Below the pieces are notes generated by a model. That model had not been told where the DNA came from. It saw nothing but the letters and a program-made list of their open reading frames with translations, and did not search any database. A stretch of 26,407 nucleotides of DNA from Parachlorella kessleri (lineage: Eukaryota; Chlorophyta; Trebouxiophyceae; Chlorellales; Chlorellaceae), in NCBI GenBank assembly GCA_001598975.1, contig BBXU01002768.1, positions 1 to 26,407 of the forward strand, written 5' to 3'. This document shows positions 10,701 through 24,505 of the stretch, piece after piece. Position 1 is the first letter of the stretch. The number at the start of each line of letters is the position of its first letter. The position numbers and the translations under genes were made by a program.

Positions 10701-11097
10701 CACCTTCCATCTTATCAAGTCCGCTCCTGTGCAGACGCAGGCTGTCTAACCCATGGCTCGCTAGAGCTGTCACTTGTGCGCCCTATTAATGCCAGACACA
10801 TCTTGGGGAGTGTGGGTTCTGGGGGTGTGGCGGAGGGGAGTGGAGGAAAGTATGGGAGGACAGCCCTGAGCTTAACACAAAGCACTCAACAATGCAGAGT
10901 GTCAGTCTCCGGACGGTCCACCCCACGCCCCCTCCACACCTGGCCTCACCTGATGGAGGTATGTGGCGGCACCATGCCCTGCAGCAAGCACTGTTTCAAT
11001 TTAATACAGTTTCCTTGCCTCCAGGTTTCAACAACAGTATGCAACAGGAACGAGCCGGCGACAAGAGGCTTACTTGACCTCGGTGATCCTCAACCAT
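7760..11097 (-). CDS. Alternative oxidase-like protein lacking most diiron ligands
   Basis: Ten minus-strand exons (11097-11074, 10978-10950, 10680-10581, 10220-10037, 9516-9417, 9048-8985, 8824-8759, 8445-8317, 7933-7833, 7796-7760) close in frame to 277 residues. AOX landmarks: DNGWIH (128-133), helix 2-3 region, a PxxxHAY block near 182, an LPAW...AP...AYY block (about 210-230), and LRDALLRMRADE (237-248). AOX is an interfacial inner-membrane ubiquinol oxidase with a diiron site. Relative to trypanosome AOX, E123 falls on S103, E162 on G142, H165 on Q145, E213 on about A193 (E194 is adjacent) and H269 on I251; only E266 (E248) is clearly kept. Oxidase activity therefore looks unlikely. The first two tiny exons are phase-consistent, with ACCATGG at the start, but are the least certain part. 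No clear transit peptide is seen. The protein could be a pseudoenzyme or a decaying gene. Confidence 0.8.
8701..8750 (+). repeat. GT microsatellite running into a G tract
   Basis: Alternating GT with interruptions is followed by GGTGGTGGGTG and a run of about 12 G. It lies in the AOX-like intron between the exons ending at 8759 and starting at 8445, close to the donor at 8758. It is a simple-sequence tract with quadruplex potential on the plus strand. Confidence 0.85.
9501..9619 (-). repeat. Duplicate of a 3' splice site and exon start in the AOX-like gene
   Basis: The 23 bases at 9501-9523 recur without mismatch at 9597-9619, an offset of 96. On the minus strand both read CCTGCAG followed by GCATGATCATGAACCA. 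The lower-coordinate copy is the exon start used in the model. Splicing at the upstream copy would keep frame but reach a TGA after 20 codons, so that site appears non-productive. Confidence 0.85.
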
Positions 11098-12210
11098 GGT
11101 AGCAAATCCTTCCGCAGCGAACAACGCAAAATCGCCGAGCAGTAGAGTTCAGAAGTGCCTTACGGTTGGTCGCAGACGTGGTAGAAGCAAAGAGAAGTTT
11201 GGGTGGGGCAGGTTTGGGCGTCTGAACGAAGCTGCCGAGAGGTTGAGAGGCAAGCCGCTCCTCGAACCTGAGGAGGGAACCAGCCTGCCCCCCAAGAACG
11301 AACCTGTTCCAGAGGATATGCGCTCCTACAGGCCTGGGTTTGCTGGGGCGCTAGGCAATACAGGCGCTGGCGCCCCGCATGTTACAAGTGACAGCCTGTC
11401 AAGGTCGTTCATGGTGGCAACCACGCGGCAGATCATCTGCAATATGATATTCCCTAAAGGCTGTAGGTAGGCAGGGGATAGATGCAAGGCTGGCTCCAGT
11501 CAGGTGTATCAAGCATGACGTCCGCTCAACACTTGCATGGCTTATTTCAGTCACTCCAAGGCCATCAACCCAGCACCAGTGAGGAGAGTCCGCAATCCGA
11601 CGATGACAGTTTATCAATTTCAATTTTCGAGAATATCACATGAGGAAATGAGCAGGGCAGAAAGCCCACCCATGAAGCAAGACCGAATGACAGTGCTGCA
11701 AACCACAGGAAGTACACCAAGGCATGGAAAAGTAGGACATGTCTGTTTTGGATGGAGTTTGAGGCGAAGTCCACTGCGGCACGTCACCACAACACCGGGC
11801 CACCAGGAAGAGTCCGCTTGGATAATCGGAATAATGTTCCAGTTGCACGGCCGACAGTCATATTTGGACCAGTGCAACTCCCAAGTGCCTTGGACAATTT
11901 CCATCCAAGCCCAACACCCCGCCACCAAGCCATAACAGCAATATGTTGATGATTTGAAGACAGCCTTGAATATTTGCCATATCAAACACACCAAGCCTCA
12001 CCACATCTTCACCCTGTGCACCCTGAGTGGACGCCCTGGAAGGCGTGGCAGCTGCTAGCTGCTGTGTTACTCAGTCCCCCGTTTGCCCCGTCGGGATTGT
12101 GTACTGGGCGGAAACAGGGGGGCCGAGTGTCACCGGGTGACTGCGAGACATTCCAAATACCCCCCCATTTCTTCATTTGCTGCAATGGTGCTTAAATGCG
12201 TCACATACAG
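11098..12210. other. Region between AOX-like and adenine deaminase genes, no supported gene
   Basis: The plus-strand frame 11096-11470 (124 residues) starts in the same CCATGG that provides the minus-strand AOX-like ATG. It has mixed protein-like composition but mixed codon third positions, no partner exon and no known motif. A second plus-strand open block, about 11650-11946, is in the same position. Neither is convincing. The region should hold the AOX-like promoter and the deaminase 3' end. Confidence 0.4.
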
Positions 12211-12215
12211 TTACA
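12211..12215 (-). terminator. Possible TGTAA poly(A) signal for adenine deaminase
   Basis: TGTAA on the minus strand lies 26 bases after the deaminase stop codon. This is the expected signal in green algae, though the match is short and the implied 3' UTR is brief. Confidence 0.4.
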
Positions 12216-12241
12216 GCTGCAGCTGCGGCGATTCATGCATG

Positions 12242-15637
<3,396 letters not shown>

Positions 15638-15650
15638 CTCGTCCGCTGGC

Positions 15651-17850
15651 CTGCATAGGATTTGGAGTTACAGGAATGGCCTGCTAGACATGGAGTGGAA
15701 GTTACATTTTGGCGGGCTACGACCAAACCGACGGAGGGCACACCATACACGGCCCGCGGCGGCCCAGTTACGCCCGGCTACCAGTTGCCGCCCACTGGAG
15801 CAAAAACAAAGAGAGAAACCGCCTTCAAATGTGAACAAAGCGACATCCCTGCATGGTGTTCTAACAAGGGCATGGCAAGGGACATGAACTGCTCGGCAAG
15901 CACGTATTGCTAAAGCCAGGGCCAAAGCTTACCACTTATTTTCCTGAAAGGAATCGATTTGACAGATATGGGAGCGTATTTGCATGCCCTAGGATGAGGT
16001 GGCGGTGACTCATTGGGCGGGGGCGGGGTTTGCAACCCAATTGGGGACATGCTGGGGACAGGAGAAGGCAGACTTTGAGCATACAAGGCACCTCGCGGTA
16101 CTGTCGACCACCTGATCCAAGGTGGACTGCGCTTGTCTCGTCGCTTACAGACCTGTCTACCTAGACACGCCTTTGCTCAACGCCAACCTCATGAGCTTCT
16201 ACCCCTCTCGTGTCTCTCCACACCGGGTACTCGGATCAGCAACTTCTTCTGCACCACTCGGCGGTCCCAGTGGTGCTGTCAGAAGTTCCCATCCCTGCAG
16301 CCAGCAGTCTCTAGCAAGCTCAAGAGCTCATCCATCCTGGCAGACTTGCAGCACAAGTCGTGACCTAGACCCTGCTGGGCCCGGCTTCCCCAGCTGCAGT
16401 GCAAAAGCCAAACGCACTTTTCAATTGCCAATCAGCCTGCAGCAGCTTGCCGTCCCCCGCCCGGCAGTGCTGCACAGCCGCCTATGCCCAGCAGCAAAAC
16501 CCCAGTGTCAGTCCAGCTACAGTAATACAAGTGCCGCCACCACCCGCTTTTCAGGGCTTCACCCACCTGGTATTCAACGCAGAGCAGCCAACAAATGTAC
16601 TGTCCTTCACACAAGTGGGGTGCGTAGCCACCTGCTGCAGCATGGGAGAGCGCTGGCGTCGAGTGGGAGGTCAGGTGGCTTGCCACTGAGGGATGTGCTC
16701 TCATGGAAGTACCTCATAAGAACCTTCGGGTGCAGAGCCAACCGGAACGCAAGCTCCAAGCCATCGTCACAGGTGCTATGCGTCCAGCGAACTGGAGTTT
16801 TCGTCGTATTATGTTGCGTGCTGCTGCTCGCTGTACTGCCCACGCTTACCTATTGCAGGCTGACTTCCCCAATGAGCAGAAGAATATTTCCAGCCCTCGC
16901 CATATGCGGCGGCCCGGTGCTCACCTAACTGTTATGTATGGCCTGTGCACAACATGATCGTGCCTAAGCTTTGACATGCGTGGAGATTTGAGATCAGCCT
17001 CTAGGTCCCCCACCCGAAATCCAGACTGAACTGCACAAGGCCACGTCTCACGGCTCTCCTGTATCAGTTTCTACACCTTTTTGCTCCCCGCTTCTCAGGC
17101 CGCTCAAGCCACTTGCAAGGGAGGTGCCACCCGAGTCTGGGACAGAACGGCTGCAAAGTGGGGCCTTACGGACACCATTTCCACTGCGACAGGGTCGATT
17201 CCTGTGGCAGGTTGCCGTGCCCAGCACTATGTAACTCAGTCCTGATAAACTGGAGGCTGATCTTAAACCTTGCCATGCCAACTTGTTTGCATACAGAAGT
17301 CACACCAATGCTTGCAGACCAGACCAGGCAGCAAGAAAGGTGAACTGCACTGCAACAGTACTGGTGCCGTCCAGTGCAGTTCACCCAGGGGCTACCTCCT
17401 CGCTGTTCACATTGCCTGCCACTTTTTGCCTAGTACCGGTGCAGTGACTTCCAATGTTGTCCCAGCCCTGGTGACCCAAACACCCCCACGGGTGCTAGGT
17501 ATTGTATATGATATACCTGCTTACTTTACCTTACCGCATGCCTTACTGGCAAACTGAAGAAGAGTAAAAGCAAGAGGGCCTTTCCTTTGTGCCCCATCGC
17601 CCCTTCCTACCACGGAAGCCTGAAAGGGGGGCAGGTACTGCTGGTCGGTCCCTTTTCTCGTCGCAATCCCGCCCCATCTAAGCTCGCACATTGTTCTCCC
17701 TCTCACAATCAATACCAGCCCGATCTGATCCAGGGATCCCTACGCGTAGCCCATTCACAAGCGCGTGTCGGCATCGGTCTTTAAGCCCCGACACCCCTCA
17801 GGATTCACAAGACACTCATGTATACACCCCATCATCAATCAACGCACGCC
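15651..17850. other. Region upstream of deaminase and of the first Pro/Ser-rich gene, no confirmed gene
   Basis: It includes the possible first deaminase exon (15846-15782, minus). On the plus strand, a block at about 16396-16617 ending ...LSFTQ before GTGGGG, and another at 16860-16956 after TTGCAG, can be joined in phase 0, but no start or homology was found. The 268-residue frame at 16122 begins with GTG, is Ser/Arg-rich and is probably a shadow. The region should also hold the promoter of the 17851 gene. Confidence 0.35.
17339..17385. repeat. 14-bp perfect inverted repeat with 19-base loop
   Basis: GGTGAACTGCACTG at 17339-17352 is exactly complementary to CAGTGCAGTTCACC at 17372-17385. 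The loop contains a second small palindrome, CAGTACTG. It sits about 465 bases upstream of the Pro/Ser-rich gene start. Function unknown; it could be a structured leader, a protein-binding dyad or a small foldback remnant. Confidence 0.85.
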
Positions 17851-19854
17851 ATGGCTCAGGTGCAACCTGTAGGCAACCCCGCCCTTGCAGCGGCATCAGA
17901 CGGCCTGGCGTACGGCACACCGCAGAACTCATCAGGCTCGTTCCATTCGCTCAAGCCTCGCCCTTGTGGCCAGCCAATCGCCGGGCCCCAGGTTTGCATA
18001 GCGCCAGGGCCACCTAGCTCTGCTAGCACACCTCAGCAGCAGCAGGCACACCAGCAGGGGCCGCTGGGTGCTGCGTACGCTGCTGCGAGCCCGTCCTCAG
18101 CACTGCTGAACTTCTCGCCGGCCAGCAGCGGGGCACCAACAGGGCCCTGCACCCCAGAACATTCGGCTGCCAGCCTCCGCTTGTCCACTACTCCAGAGCC
18201 CTCAAGTGAGCGCTCGCAGTCGTATGCTTCACCAACAGGCTCCCTTGCACCATCGTCTGGTGGCAGCTTCTCCTCCACAGCAAACCAGTCAGGCTACAAC
18301 CTCTCGCCCATGCCAGCCGGGAGCCGCTTCCCTTCAGTCACCGGCGGCAGCGGCACCAGGGTCTCTCCAAACCCTGGTGCCACACTGAGCGGCAATACAC
18401 TCCAGCCATTGCCCAGCCCCTTCAGCGGTGGCAACCCCAGCAGCGTGGGGCAGCTTGGCCACATAGTGCTACCGACAGCCAGCCAGCCAGTCCAGCAGCA
18501 GCACAGCCCCATGCCAAGCCCCGCAGCAAGCGCCACAGCCACATTGTCACAAACCTCGGCAGCTGCCAGCTTTAATATTCGCCCCCAGCCTGCGGCCTCA
18601 CTACCGGCCCTGAAGCCAGCCAACCCCAGCCCCGTTAGCGCCTACCCCTCAAACCCCGTCTTCGTTGGCCCCGCAACTGGCCCGGCTGCCCAGCCTGCCC
18701 CCATTTCCTTCCGCCCGGTGGGGCTGACGCCCAGCCCTGCGCCTGTGACGCTGTCCACAACTGGACAGCAGCAGCAGCAGCAGTATCCCCAGCCAGGAGG
18801 CCAGCAGCACTATGTGGGCTTGCCACGCCCCTCCCCCACGCCTGAGCAGCACCAGCCGCAGCGCGTGGTGGGGGCTAGCAGCCAGCCGCAGCTGCAGCCC
18901 CGTTCTATGCTGGGGCACCCTGTCACCATGCCGGTGCAGCCGGCCGGGGAGAGCGCCTATCCTCCGGGGGCTGCCAGCATTGGCGGCTCTGGGTTGGGCT
19001 ATGGCCACCAAGGTAGGTGCTGACAGGCTACTTGTGACCACCTGGGTTTTGTAAGAATTGATCCTGCAGAGAGCATGTCCTGCCCTGCTGGTAACACCCA
19101 GCTGGAAGGCAGCCACCTCCTTTCTAGTGGGCTGTCTGTGCTTGATGCCTTGCTTTGCTGCTTGCCTACGGTGCTTGCTGTTACATGCCCTTGCTTATTC
19201 CAAGGGTGCGACAAGACATGCCTACGATGTCCCTCGGTTGTTGCCTCCCTCTACTCCCTCCCCTTTGTGCAGGGCATTACCCCCCTGCTGCCTCAGGCCC
19301 CATCCCGGTGCAACCTGCAGCCTTTCCTCCCACCATGACTCACCCCCAGCACGTGGATCACACCCCCCAGCATGGACCCTGCTACCACACAAGTGAGTAT
19401 CCCTCCCTGACGCTGGCCTCTTTGCTACCTATGCTGTCTCCTTGACAAGGGAGGTGGTGGATGGCAGCATGCCCACCCTCTGTGGTAGCTTGCCGATATC
19501 TTCATCTGCTTGCGTAAGGCAAGCAGGGCCAAGCTTGGGCCAAAACCAGCACCTGCGCTTTTGGTGTTCACACTTGCCAGCTCTCGGAGGGAGGCCCATC
19601 TCCACGCTTTGTGTGCCTTGAGGAGCTCCTCTGCACTGCTGGTATACTCAAACTCTTCGGCCGTCGGTCGAGCGTGGGCGCATCCGTTCTCCACCCCTCT
19701 GTGGCCCAGAAACAGTATGTGTGCGTCTGCCCGCGCTGCAGGCAAGCCGTGTCACCAGCATAACAACAAAGCGGCTAAGAAGGCGCTTGCTGGGCTTGGC
19801 ACCCTCCTTGGGGCGTGCCTTGTTGGGATGTGCGAGGCCGCCTGCGACAATTAG
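17851..19854 (+). CDS. Pro/Ser/Gln-rich low-complexity protein with conserved hydrophobic tail (paralogue A)
   Basis: Function not recognised. Exons 17851-19012, 19273-19392 and 19742-19854 close in frame to 464 residues. The start chosen is the ATG in GCCATGG; an in-frame ATG at 17818 would add 11 residues. Residues 1-387 are a disordered Pro/Ser/Ala/Gln/Gly-rich segment with a polyglutamine CAG run near 18766-18783. Exon 2 is His/Pro-rich. The last exon encodes 36 residues, starting KPCHQHNN, then an Ala/Gly/Leu-rich stretch ALAGLGTLLGACLVG that could insert in a membrane, ending EAACDN. Both introns are phase 1 and the last exon is 113 bases, exactly as in the gene at 22868, so the two are related. 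The plan recalls Pro/Tyr-rich proteins with short hydrophobic tails (CYSTM or XYPPX type), but the cysteine pattern does not match. Exon structure confident, role unknown. Confidence 0.8.
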
Positions 19855-20030
19855 GCTTCATGGCGGGAGCAGCATGGTGTGTGGTTTATGATGTGGGCCA
19901 CTGGTTGGAGTGTATGATGAGCATTGTGATGAGCGGGTGCTGCTGGAGGGGCTGGGACCTACAGCAGTCCAGTGGCATGGAAGCTGGGCATGTCGGGACA
20001 GGGTGCAAGGACAGGTCTGCTGTGCTATGT

Positions 20031-20035
20031 TGTAA
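20031..20035 (+). terminator. Possible TGTAA poly(A) signal for paralogue A
   Basis: TGTAA lies 176 bases after the TAG stop at 19852-19854. A second TGTAA is at 20091-20095, just before the 52-bp palindrome. Either could direct 3' end formation. Confidence 0.4.
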
Positions 20036-20138
20036 AGAAGATATGATGCACGTGACGAGAAGGAGTGAGGCAGCAGTGGGACGGGTCGTCTGTAATGGTC
20101 GGAACTATATGGTGCACCCACAGGGGGTGCATTTAGAT

Positions 20139-20190
20139 GGCGCATGTCCTCACTCAACCACAGATCTGTGGTTGAGTGAGGACATGCGCC
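20139..20190. repeat. 52-bp perfect palindrome without spacer
   Basis: Two 26-base arms meet at AGATCT (20162-20167) with no mismatch and no loop; the left arm begins GGCGCATGTCCTCACTC. The flanks are weakly complementary too: the sequence left of the arm and the sequence right of it share a CCCTGTG-type match. A 7-bp hairpin (TGCACCC/GGGTGCA) lies at 20113-20131. It is placed 44 bases after a TGTAA in the presumed 3' region of paralogue A. Confidence 0.97.
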
Positions 20191-20676
20191 TTGCGCCCTG
20201 TGATTGTGCCAGCCGGAAGGCTGCATAGGTGAAGCATGGTGATTATAACTTCTTTTCCCCTAAATTTACATGTTTCATTTCTTGTTCCTCTGCAATCGTG
20301 CTGCACTTCCACTGCCGGTACCAGGTCTAGTGAGACCCCTTGAAAAAGTGAAAACATCCCTAAGTGTTTCAAGTGTACACTGTTGTTTACTGCCTCGGTG
20401 GTGATTTTCTGCCTCTGTGCTTGCAGCTTCTTTTCCCCCCTTGCCATGCCTGCTTCTTGACGCAGCTGGCACCCGCCACACTGCTGTCTGTCAGGTCAAT
20501 GACCCCTTCCTGTCACTCGCATTTCCATTGTAAAAGGCCCTGCATGCCCCCACTAAGAAGGGTACTCAGAAGGAGATGAATCGCGTTCTCGAACATTACT
20601 TTGGGCTCCCTTCCCTGATACATCACAGCTACTACTTCCTCTTGCACACTGCCGGCCACAAAACACACTGGCATTC

Positions 20677-20728
20677 AGCCCTGTCAGTAGATTTCGTCCT
20701 TGTCTCTCTGTTCGCACTCCCTGCCACC
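20677..20728 (+). repeat. Dispersed 52-base repeat, copy 1
   Basis: Begins AGCCCTGTCAGT and ends with CTGTTCGCACTCCCTGCCACC. Both blocks and the 19-base spacing between them recur at 25603-25654. The middle 19 bases differ. No terminal repeats or target duplication were seen. Confidence 0.7.
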
Positions 20729-20898
20729 GTACCAACAACAGGGCATTAGACAGTAGGTCGACCAAAGGTCGTCGGCAAGAGTAGTTGCAAGGGTATGTTG
20801 GATGTTGCTGTGGCAAAGGTGCGCCGAGAGCGGCAAATCTCGAGAAACATATCCAAGCGGAAGGTAATCCCAGCTTATAACTAAAAGCATTGGCAATT

Positions 20899-22746
20899 CT
20901 AGGCAGTAATCTTATCCCTAATGATGCAAACTGATCGACTAGGCCCCTCGCCCAGCGGCTGCCTACCCGGCGCTTGGAGCAGCGGCTCCAAAGGTGCCTC
21001 CCATCCACCAGCCCTCAAGCTGGCCTCCGCTGCCTCCGCAGCCGCTGCAAGCCCCTTGCTCTGCTTTAGCTGCTCTTGCTGCACCTCAGCTTCCAGATGC
21101 ACCACCTGCTGCTTCAGCTGTGCCACCTTGGAAACCAGCCTCCCTCTCCCGCTAGCGGCCTTGCCAGGCCCTGCTTTGTGTCCTGCTGGCGCAGCTTCTG
21201 CTGCTGCTTGCTTAGGATTTCCCACTTGTGGACAAGCTAGGATCCGTAGGACTCAGCTTGACTTAGACTGGGCTGGGTGCTGCTGGCTTTTCACGCTGTG
21301 CCGCTGGGGACTTGGATGCTGGCACTGAATCGTGCGGGCCATCCCCAACGTCTGCAATACAAGCAATGCTGTCATAACAGGCCAGGTGTTCCACAAGAGG
21401 CAAGCTGACAAATATCATGTTGTAACCAGACCCAGCCAAAGCAGACTCACAGCCAGGCCACACTGTTTATTTTGCATTACAATCACACCAATCCACAGGA
21501 GGCACAAGGACACTTACCAAAGTCTTCATCCGTTCCCTGCTCATGTGCATGCTTTGCTACTACTGCTGCTATTCCTGCTGCTCTTGCTCCGGCAATGGCA
21601 GCTGCCATGGCTGGTTCGAGCCTGCTTGATCCCTGCTGGGCTTATGGCGGCGCAGTGGTTCCTTGGGGGCAGGGCCAGCGCTGGCCAGCAGGGCCTCCAC
21701 CTCTGTTAAAGGCGCCGCACGCTCTCGCTTTTCCCCTGTTTTGGAAAGCTGCTGAACTACTGCCTGCCCACCTCCTGTGCGGGCTGCCAGGTTCCGCTTC
21801 TCTCGAGTGATGCAGGTCTGGTGAGCCCTAGGGCAGCTGTCGTCTGCCTTGTCAAAGCGCTGTTGAGGATCCCAGCGTCGTGTGTTATGTGAAATGCCAG
21901 CTTTGTTGCATAACACACAGTGGTACTTGGCACTGGGCATACTCTGCAGACATGTATACGTGTAGGCGCTTATAGCCATGTGGGCGCTGTTAGCCTGTGC
22001 AGGGTCAGCATACTGCGGTCAGTGCTCACGGGTAGCAGTGCTCAGAGGCAGCAGGGAGTGCTCAGAACATACAAGGGCTACCTCTATACTAAGGGTACAA
22101 GTACTACAAAATATAAGTTTCCGTTCCTTGTCGCTGGATCGCTGGCTACCTTCCACCGCTGCGAAGCATATACTGTTCCTTAGCTTATTTTGGATTGATG
22201 AAGCCGTCCACGGAAAAAAACGCTGCACAATGCATGCTCTGTACAAACTTGTGGGGTGTTCACAGCGCGTGCATAAGGAGCTCAAGTTTATGCCTAGGCC
22301 TGTTTGGAGTTGCTCTGTTCAATGTTTGAACAGGGATCCTTCCAAACGAGAATGGATCAACTTCCCTAGCATCCGCACCCCCCTGGCTGCTGATCGATCT
22401 GTATTTCGACTCGTGGAGGCCACCACGGTAGGCAATCAGCCAAGCACAGCGATAACATCAGCAGTGGCTTGGTTGATCTCGGAAAGAGACCTAATAAGAC
22501 TCAACTCGGGCAAGACCCAGAGCAACCCAGTCTGCAACGCCAGTACCATTCCCCACGGCCTCTTAGTTCGCACCTACCTGCCATCGTTGACAGTTGCACA
22601 AAGCGCAAATAGCAGCGGCGTAGACAACCAAGCGCGTGGGTCTCCACCTCCAACTTGCCGCCGCGCTTGTACGCGCTGCCCTGGATCAGATCTTGCTGTC
22701 CGGTTAAAAGGCCCGATATGGTTAGCTTTAAGTCCGACACATCTTT
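20899..22746 (-). CDS. Doubtful multi-exon gene, unknown protein with coiled-coil end
   Basis: Several minus-strand blocks look coding but I could not close a full model. Block 1, 22746-22578, follows TTTAG and ends at a GCAG/GTAGGT donor (GSAYKRGGKLEVETHALG); it has no ATG, so an upstream exon would be needed close to paralogue B. Block 2, from about 21943 to 21580, has a possible zinc-binding start (HCVLC) and a basic, Ala-rich body. Block 3 is Ala-rich, ending GTDEDF at a GTAAGT donor (21518). Block 4 starts at 21351 after TTGCAG. Block 5, about 21230-20899, contains a heptad-like coiled coil (KVAQLKQQVVHLEAEVQQEQ) and ends with TAG. Junctions between blocks 4 and 5 do not fit cleanly. It may be a real gene, a degraded one, or partly chance. 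Confidence 0.35.
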
Positions 22747-22867
22747 CTAAACAAAACTGTCCCCCTCTGGTGTCGGAGGCTGACAGCGCGTGAGGTCTGC
22801 TCACCGACAGAGCTCCCCAAGCCTTGGCACAGCCTTGTAACTGCAGTGCATACCTGTACCGGACGAG

Positions 22868-24505
22868 ATGAGCTACTACCCCACCCTCCACCCTCAGCCT
22901 GAGCAGCAAGGACCGTACCCGCCTGTCGGCGCTCAGTCAGTGCATTGCTCGGGCCTGTATCCCCAGACACCCTGCCAGCAGTACTGCCTGCCCAGCTCAC
23001 CCTACATGAGCTCCACTCCCTCCCTTGTCCCAGCGTGTGCCAGTAGTGGGGCTCCCTTTCCCACCGGGCCAACCTATCCCGGCTGCTACGGCGGTCAAGC
23101 CTACCATCCTGCCAACAATGGCTGCTACGGCGGTCTGCCTATAGCTGGCGGGCAAACCATGACCCCACAGCCACCGCCACTGTGTGGACCAAGCTACAGT
23201 GGCCTGAGCGCTGCCAGCTCATACCCAGCTTTGCACACTTCCACCTCTGGCTACTCGTCGTGTGGCAGCCAGCAGATGTACAGCAGCAGCAGCTGCCCTG
23301 CCTCAGGTGAGCTGCCTGGCTAGACACAAGAGGGGTGGCGGAGAGCTAGGTCCATGACAGCAGCTTTGCATAGCACATGCTTGTGGAGACTTGTGTGCGC
23401 TGTTGTACGGGGGCGCCCTACCGCATTCTGACAGGCAGTAGAAGGCAGCGGCACTATGAAGTTGCTTGATGCAAGGAATGGCCCCTATGACATACTGTTG
23501 CTCGCTTGCAGCAGGCTGTCACTGTCGCGTGCTTGCCTGTGTTCACCAACTTAAGGGCTGATACCGTAGGTAATTTGGAGGTGATCGTTGTCGCCACCCT
23601 GTGGTTGTCCTGGGCCAATGCTGTATGGTTAATCACCACGTCGAGGCCTGTCGAGGCTGGGGAGGACTGTATTCTAATTGCCGCCAGCAACTCCCAACCC
23701 CTCAACCCAAAACCTTCATGCCGGCTCCACTGTCACTGTCGCAGGGTTCCCTGCTCCTGCCATGCCACACATGCAAGTGGCAGCCTCCCATGGGCCACAG
23801 CCGTTTGACTCCTGCTATGGTGGCAACAGCAGCTGCACCCCTTATTACGCTCCAGCGACTGTTCCTGCCCCTGGCTGCCACAGCCAGCAGGTCATATATG
23901 TTGTAGGTGAGCACTCCTTGGGGGATCCTTTGGGGATTCTCTGGTTTTCACCCATGTCCTGGGTGGCGACCAAGTAGGGTCAGAGCTTGTGTTGCCCTGC
24001 TTGCCTCCCTTGGAAGGAATCCCTTGAAGCCTGGCATAGATTGTACCCAGCTTGACAGAAGGAACGACCCATGGTGAGTATCAACGTCATTTGACAGGGA
24101 TCATCCGTCTGTAGCGAGAGCAGGGTGAGAACCTGGGGGTGCGTGCAGCCCGGTGGCTCCCAGGCACGCTACCTATATAACCCACTTACAAAGCAGGACC
24201 AAAGTAGTGCAATATGCAGGAAGCCTTCCACAACAACGCTTTGATGTTATCATGAGCAAGTGCTACTGGCTGCAGTTGATGCAACTTGGGCACTGGCAGC
24301 CAATGACAGCTGTAGTGGCTATTTTTGAAAAAAAGTAGCACTCTTACCTTGAGGAGCCCTGGTGACTTCTCCTGCTTGCTCACCGCCTGCAGAAGGAGAC
24401 CCATGCTATCACCAAGACAACCAGACCTCCGCAACTGTGACCTTGGGCGCAATCACAGGAGCTGTGTTTGCGGGGATCATCCTTGACGGGGACGATTGTA
24501 ATTGA
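22868..24505 (+). CDS. Tyr/Pro/Cys-rich low-complexity protein with conserved hydrophobic tail (paralogue B)
   Basis: Function not recognised. Exons 22868-23306, 23745-23906 and 24393-24505 close in frame to 237 residues. The main body is rich in Tyr, Pro, Gly, Ser and Cys, with recurring CYGG motifs (GCYGGQAYHP, GCYGGLP, SCYGGNSSC) and PYY or SYP elements. The last exon gives EGDPCYHQDNQ, a hydrophobic Ala/Gly/Ile stretch (LGAITGAVFAGIIL) and the end DGDDCN. This matches the tail of paralogue A in position, length (113-base exon), phase-1 introns, PC-x-H/Q-x-N start and C-(D)-N ending. The body could be disordered or wall-associated, with tyrosine and cysteine cross-linking; that is inference. 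No amino-terminal signal peptide is seen. The start is the first ATG of the open frame. Exon structure is confident. Confidence 0.82.

Noticed and set aside
16122..16928. 268-residue plus-strand frame
   Set aside because: It starts with GTG rather than ATG, is Ser/Arg/Pro-rich with no motif, has competing frames with better splice signals, and no partner exon.
22315..22333. CTGTTCAA-TGT-TTGAACAG dyad
   Set aside because: An 8-bp inverted repeat is expected by chance at this window size and has no supporting context.
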